From Thermoprotei archaeon (GTDB lineage: Archaea; Thermoproteota; Thermoprotei_A; Marsarchaeales; UBA168), in NCBI GenBank assembly GCA_011055275.1, contig DSEZ01000004.1, forward strand, positions 1 through 7,503: 7,503 bases of DNA, read 5' to 3'. How positions within the stretch are numbered: position 1 is the stretch's first letter; the number at the start of each line of letters is the position of its first letter. The position numbers and the translations under genes are program-made. The notes under the pieces are model-generated. The model was not told the origin of the DNA and searched no databases. It saw only the letters and a program-made list of their open reading frames with translations. Shown in pieces: positions 5,615-7,503 of the stretch.

Positions 5615-6655
5615 ATGGTCGCCGATAGGAGTTACGTCAGGGCAACCTTTCTCATGCGCTTTTTGAGTCTGGCTGCCATAACTGGCATACCAATAATGCT
5701 AAGGTCCAATCACTTCACGGCTACTCAGATCGGGATCTTCTCGGCTGCCATATGGCTTGGCTCTGGTGTGGGCACGATCGTGAGCTTGGTAAGGCCCATC
5801 TCGCTTTGGAAAGCATCGCTTCTTGGCTTTGGCCTTACGGCTTTTTCCTTTGCGGCCCTTTCTCAAGTCGCTTGGCTTGGCTTCTTTCTAGCGCTCGGGT
5901 TTGGCCTGTCAATGGTCGAAGTGCCCTCGCTTGATGCGGCTGGGCACTCAGGCAGCGCTGGGATATTCTCTTACTACGCCTCGCTGGGCCTTGCGACGCT
6001 CGTCGCATCCCTTGCCCTTCCCCTTGTCTTGTACGCCGGCAGCGCCGCGGCCTTGCTTATGCTCAGCGCCGCCTCGCTTTTCGGCCTTCCAATCAGTAAG
6101 GTCGAGAGCAGCAGAAAGCCCTTTTCGTTCTCTCATGTAATGGTTTTCAAGCAAAAGTACGTTAACTTATTCGCCTACGGCCTCCTGGTGTACATGGCTT
6201 ACAACTTCGTAACGACCTTTTTCGGCGTTAGGTTGGTGGACCTCGGTTATCCGGCTTGGCTTTCGCAAGGCTCATTCATACTTCTCTTCCTTGGCTCTTT
6301 CGTGACAAGGGTCTTGCACCCAGTTCAGCTCATGGATCTTAGGCGTTTGGTGGGGATCTCTTTGGTATCAACGCTGGCGCTGCTCTTGCCCATGCCTTTG
6401 CCGCTGTTTGGCCTTATCGGCTTGGGGATTTCGCATGGCTTGTTCCCGGTCACGGTATCTCTTCAGGTTGCCAGCGAGGAGGCGGCGGACTTCGCGGTCA
6501 TGAACGTTATGGTGCTTTCCTCGACTGGTTTTGCCAGCTTCTTGGCGCCGCTGCTAGGAGGATACTGCATCGCGGGCCTTGGCTTTGCGGGCTCTTTGGC
6601 GCTGTTTTCCGCGTTTCTAGTCCCGGCCCTCGTTGCCAGGAGGGTAGGCCGTTGA
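5615..6655 (+). CDS. Major-facilitator-type membrane transporter
   Basis: The protein has 346 residues from the ATG at 5615; an ATG at 5588 would add nine and overlap the protease gene by 11 nt. It is almost wholly hydrophobic, with about twelve predicted membrane segments in two blocks of six, separated by a polar loop (SKVESSRKPFSFSH). The first block starts TFLMRFLSLAAITGIPIML. The second-helix motif FTATQIGIFSAAIWLGSGVG resembles those of drug and sugar efflux carriers in the major facilitator superfamily. At about 350 residues it is short for the family (usually 380-420), mainly through short loops. Substrate and direction cannot be read from sequence. As the third gene of a BlaI-controlled operon, an exporter of a toxic compound or an envelope precursor is a reasonable inference. 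Assignment rests on topology and this one motif. Confidence 0.75.
   Translation: MVADRSYVRATFLMRFLSLAAITGIPIMLRSNHFTATQIGIFSAAIWLGSGVGTIVSLVRPISLWKASLLGFGLTAFSFAALSQVAWLGFFLALGFGLSMVEVPSLDAAGHSGSAGIFSYYASLGLATLVASLALPLVLYAGSAAALLMLSAASLFGLPISKVESSRKPFSFSHVMVFKQKYVNLFAYGLLVYMAYNFVTTFFGVRLVDLGYPAWLSQGSFILLFLGSFVTRVLHPVQLMDLRRLVGISLVSTLALLLPMPLPLFGLIGLGISHGLFPVTVSLQVASEEAADFAVMNVMVLSSTGFASFLAPLLGGYCIAGLGFAGSLALFSAFLVPALVARRVGR
6639..6643 (+). promoter_or_regulatory. Shine-Dalgarno site that fixes a TTG start
   Basis: GGAGG lies 8 nt before the TTG at 6652 and is followed by GTAGGCCG. It is the best ribosome-binding site in the window and supports the short gene after the transporter starting at TTG. 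Confidence 0.6.
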
Positions 6656-6891
6656 AGAGAAGGGACGAGCAAGAGCTTCTGAGCATATTCCGCGAGCTCA
6701 AAGAAAACCCAAGGGAATACTCCTCAAGGGGAGCGCTGAACAGCCACGGCCGTCTCTTGGCGCTGAGATTCGGAGGAATAGCGTTGAGGATGGGCTTGGC
6801 TGATAGCTCAACGTTTGCCCTTGGAGATGGAGACTACGAGAAGTGCGTGAGAAAAATGGAGTCCGTCGTGAACTCCCTTAATCTAGGCTGA
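6652..6891 (+). CDS. Small protein of unknown function, last gene of the blaI-like operon
   Basis: I do not recognise this 79-residue protein. It is soluble and basic at the N terminus (MKRRDEQELLSIFRELKENP). A middle part, LNSHGRLLALRFGGIALRMG (29-48), could form an amphipathic helix, and it ends with DYEKCVRKMESVVNSLNLG. It has a single cysteine (C65) and no metal motif or membrane segment. It starts at TTG, overlapping the transporter stop by 4 nt (TTGA), behind a strong GGAGG site. This makes it a real, translationally coupled gene rather than a chance reading frame. The stop overlaps the 3' end of the convergent RAM-domain gene by 14 nt. Position suggests an accessory role in the repressor-protease-transporter system, which is inference from context only. 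Confidence 0.7.
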   Translation: MKRRDEQELLSIFRELKENPREYSSRGALNSHGRLLALRFGGIALRMGLADSSTFALGDGDYEKCVRKMESVVNSLNLG

Positions 6892-7141
6892 TCATGGTTA
6901 GCGTGGATAGCACGTCATCGTTTCCGCGTATCGAGTAAGCCACGGTGTCCTTTAGGTCCTTTTGCGTGCGATAGGATACCTTCATAAGGATGTCATAGTA
7001 ACCGCCCAAAAGCAAGCTGGCCTCTCCTACGCAGCCTGCCCTTTTAAGCTGGCTTAAAACCTCCTTTTCCTTTCCCACTTTGGTCTTGATAAGCACGTAA
7101 GCGACCTTTTCTCCATGCCCTTCCTCGGGTTTCGCGGTCAT
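6878..7141 (-). CDS. Stand-alone RAM/SARD domain protein (Lrp/AsnC effector domain)
   Basis: This 87-residue protein consists only of the ligand-binding RAM domain of the Lrp/AsnC family: VAYVLIKTKVGKEKEVLSQL (13-32), GEASLLLGGYYDILMKV (39-55, with the GxYD motif of the effector pocket), and DVLSTLTMISLD (76-87). It lacks the N-terminal helix-turn-helix of full-length Lrp regulators, so it cannot bind DNA by that route. Such stand-alone domains form dimers, octamers or decamers that bind amino acids and may act by pairing with full-length Lrp proteins. The ATG at 7141 adds a ten-residue hydrophilic leader before the domain. It is convergent with the small operon gene, overlapping it by 14 nt, and divergent from the XPD-like gene. 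Confidence 0.87.
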   Translation of the reverse strand: MTAKPEEGHGEKVAYVLIKTKVGKEKEVLSQLKRAGCVGEASLLLGGYYDILMKVSYRTQKDLKDTVAYSIRGNDDVLSTLTMISLD

Positions 7142-7165
7142 TTTCCATATATATTTTGCGTGGTT

Positions 7166-7173
7166 GCATAAAT
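7166..7173 (-). promoter_or_regulatory. TATA-like element for the RAM-domain gene
   Basis: On the minus strand this reads ATTTATGC, centred 28 nt before the ATG at 7141, which fits a leaderless transcript. A second AT-rich run, ATATATAT at about 7147-7154, is too close to the ATG to be the main element for this start. Confidence 0.35.
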
Positions 7174-7240
7174 GGCAATCGAAATCACAATTATGATCGA
7201 TTTAGCGAGCTTTCTCATGTTGCCTTGGGGATGGGAAGGC

Positions 7241-7247
7241 ACTTAAG
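7241..7247 (+). promoter_or_regulatory. TATA-like element for the XPD-like gene
   Basis: ACTTAAG is centred about 23 nt before the ATG at 7267, close to the spacing expected for a leaderless archaeal promoter. The 125-nt gap between the two divergent genes holds no other strong signal. Confidence 0.35.
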
Positions 7248-7266
7248 CCCTTGCTAGCTATATGCG

Positions 7267-7503
7267 ATGGAATTTAACCTGAGGCCTTACCAGAAAGACG
7301 CGGCTGAGCGCATACTCTCGGTGATAGAGGAGAAAAGCGTTGCATTTCAGTCTCCTACGGGGAGCGGGAAAACGCTGATAGCGCTTGAGGTGGCCCGCCA
7401 TCTGGGGCCCACATCGGTTTACTCTCGCACTTTGTCGCAGTACCTCTCTTGGGAAAGGGACTGCAGGAAGGCTGGCCTTTCCTTTGCGGGACTGGCGGGG
7501 AAG
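7267..7503 (+). CDS. XPD/Rad3-family DNA helicase, N-terminal part (cut by window edge)
   Basis: The first 79 codons are present and the gene continues past the right edge. Visible are LRPYQKDAAERIL (5-17), similar to the Q-motif region, Walker A SPTGSGKT (29-36) and motif Ia VYSRTLSQYLSWERD (51-65). The RT-SQ pattern here is typical of the XPD/FancJ/DinG superfamily 2 helicases. The fragment stops at FAGLAGK, the point where these enzymes usually enter the first cysteine of their iron-sulphur cluster, so that diagnostic feature lies just outside the window. Family members unwind DNA 5' to 3' in repair. The ATG at 7267 begins right at the family's conserved N terminus. A paralogue of the DinG or FancJ type is possible. 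Confidence 0.85.
   Translation, partial: MEFNLRPYQKDAAERILSVIEEKSVAFQSPTGSGKTLIALEVARHLGPTSVYSRTLSQYLSWERDCRKAGLSFAGLAGK

Noticed and set aside
5901..6154. Alternative frames on both strands within the transporter gene
   Set aside because: They arise from high GC content; the transporter frame is continuous with well-formed membrane helices.
7172..7246. 24-codon frame starting MAIEITIMIDLASF between the RAM and XPD-like genes
   Set aside because: It overlaps the putative promoter elements of both neighbours and lacks its own signals; too short to support without expression data.

Overview
This window looks like a chromosomal segment from a thermophilic archaeon, most likely of the Thermoproteota/TACK group. 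The evidence is gene content: an Sm-like protein with a C-terminal extension, an Orc1/Cdc6 initiator, a stand-alone Lrp-type RAM domain and an XPD-type helicase. Arginine is mostly AGG and isoleucine often ATA. Most genes have an AT-rich TATA-like element about 22-40 nt before the start codon and little or no leader. I cannot name the genus. No gene-free stretch exceeds about 200 nt, and I see no mobile element, CRISPR array or tRNA.

Left part (1-1737). A GC-rich, hairpin-forming edge segment of unknown nature is followed by an SmAP3-like Sm gene (+). On the minus strand lie a cysteine-rich protein of unknown function and a GAF-domain protein related to free methionine-R-sulfoxide reductase. 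The cysteine-rich gene has its own TATA element inside the GAF stop codon and a T-rich terminator.

Replication part (1754-2980). A Cdc6/Orc1-family ATPase starts head-to-head with the GAF gene, and their promoters overlap. Its Walker motifs are intact, but the sensor-1 and arginine-finger segments depart from the usual consensus. No origin recognition box is visible next to it.

Central system (3012-6891). This is the most interesting part. A GT4 glycosyltransferase (-) is divergent from a tightly packed plus-strand operon. The operon runs: BlaI/MecI-family repressor, membrane metalloprotease (HELSH), major-facilitator-type transporter, and a small unknown protein. In the divergent promoter sits a perfect 22-bp palindrome whose core, TACACTTGTA, matches the TACANNTGTA operator of bacterial BlaI/MecI/CopY repressors. 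My inference is an archaeal relative of BlaR1-BlaI signalling: the protease relieves repression by BlaI, and the regulated output is a transporter and a glycosyltransferase.

Right part (6878-7503). A single-domain RAM/SARD protein (-) is divergent from the first 79 codons of an XPD/Rad3-family DNA helicase that runs off the right edge.
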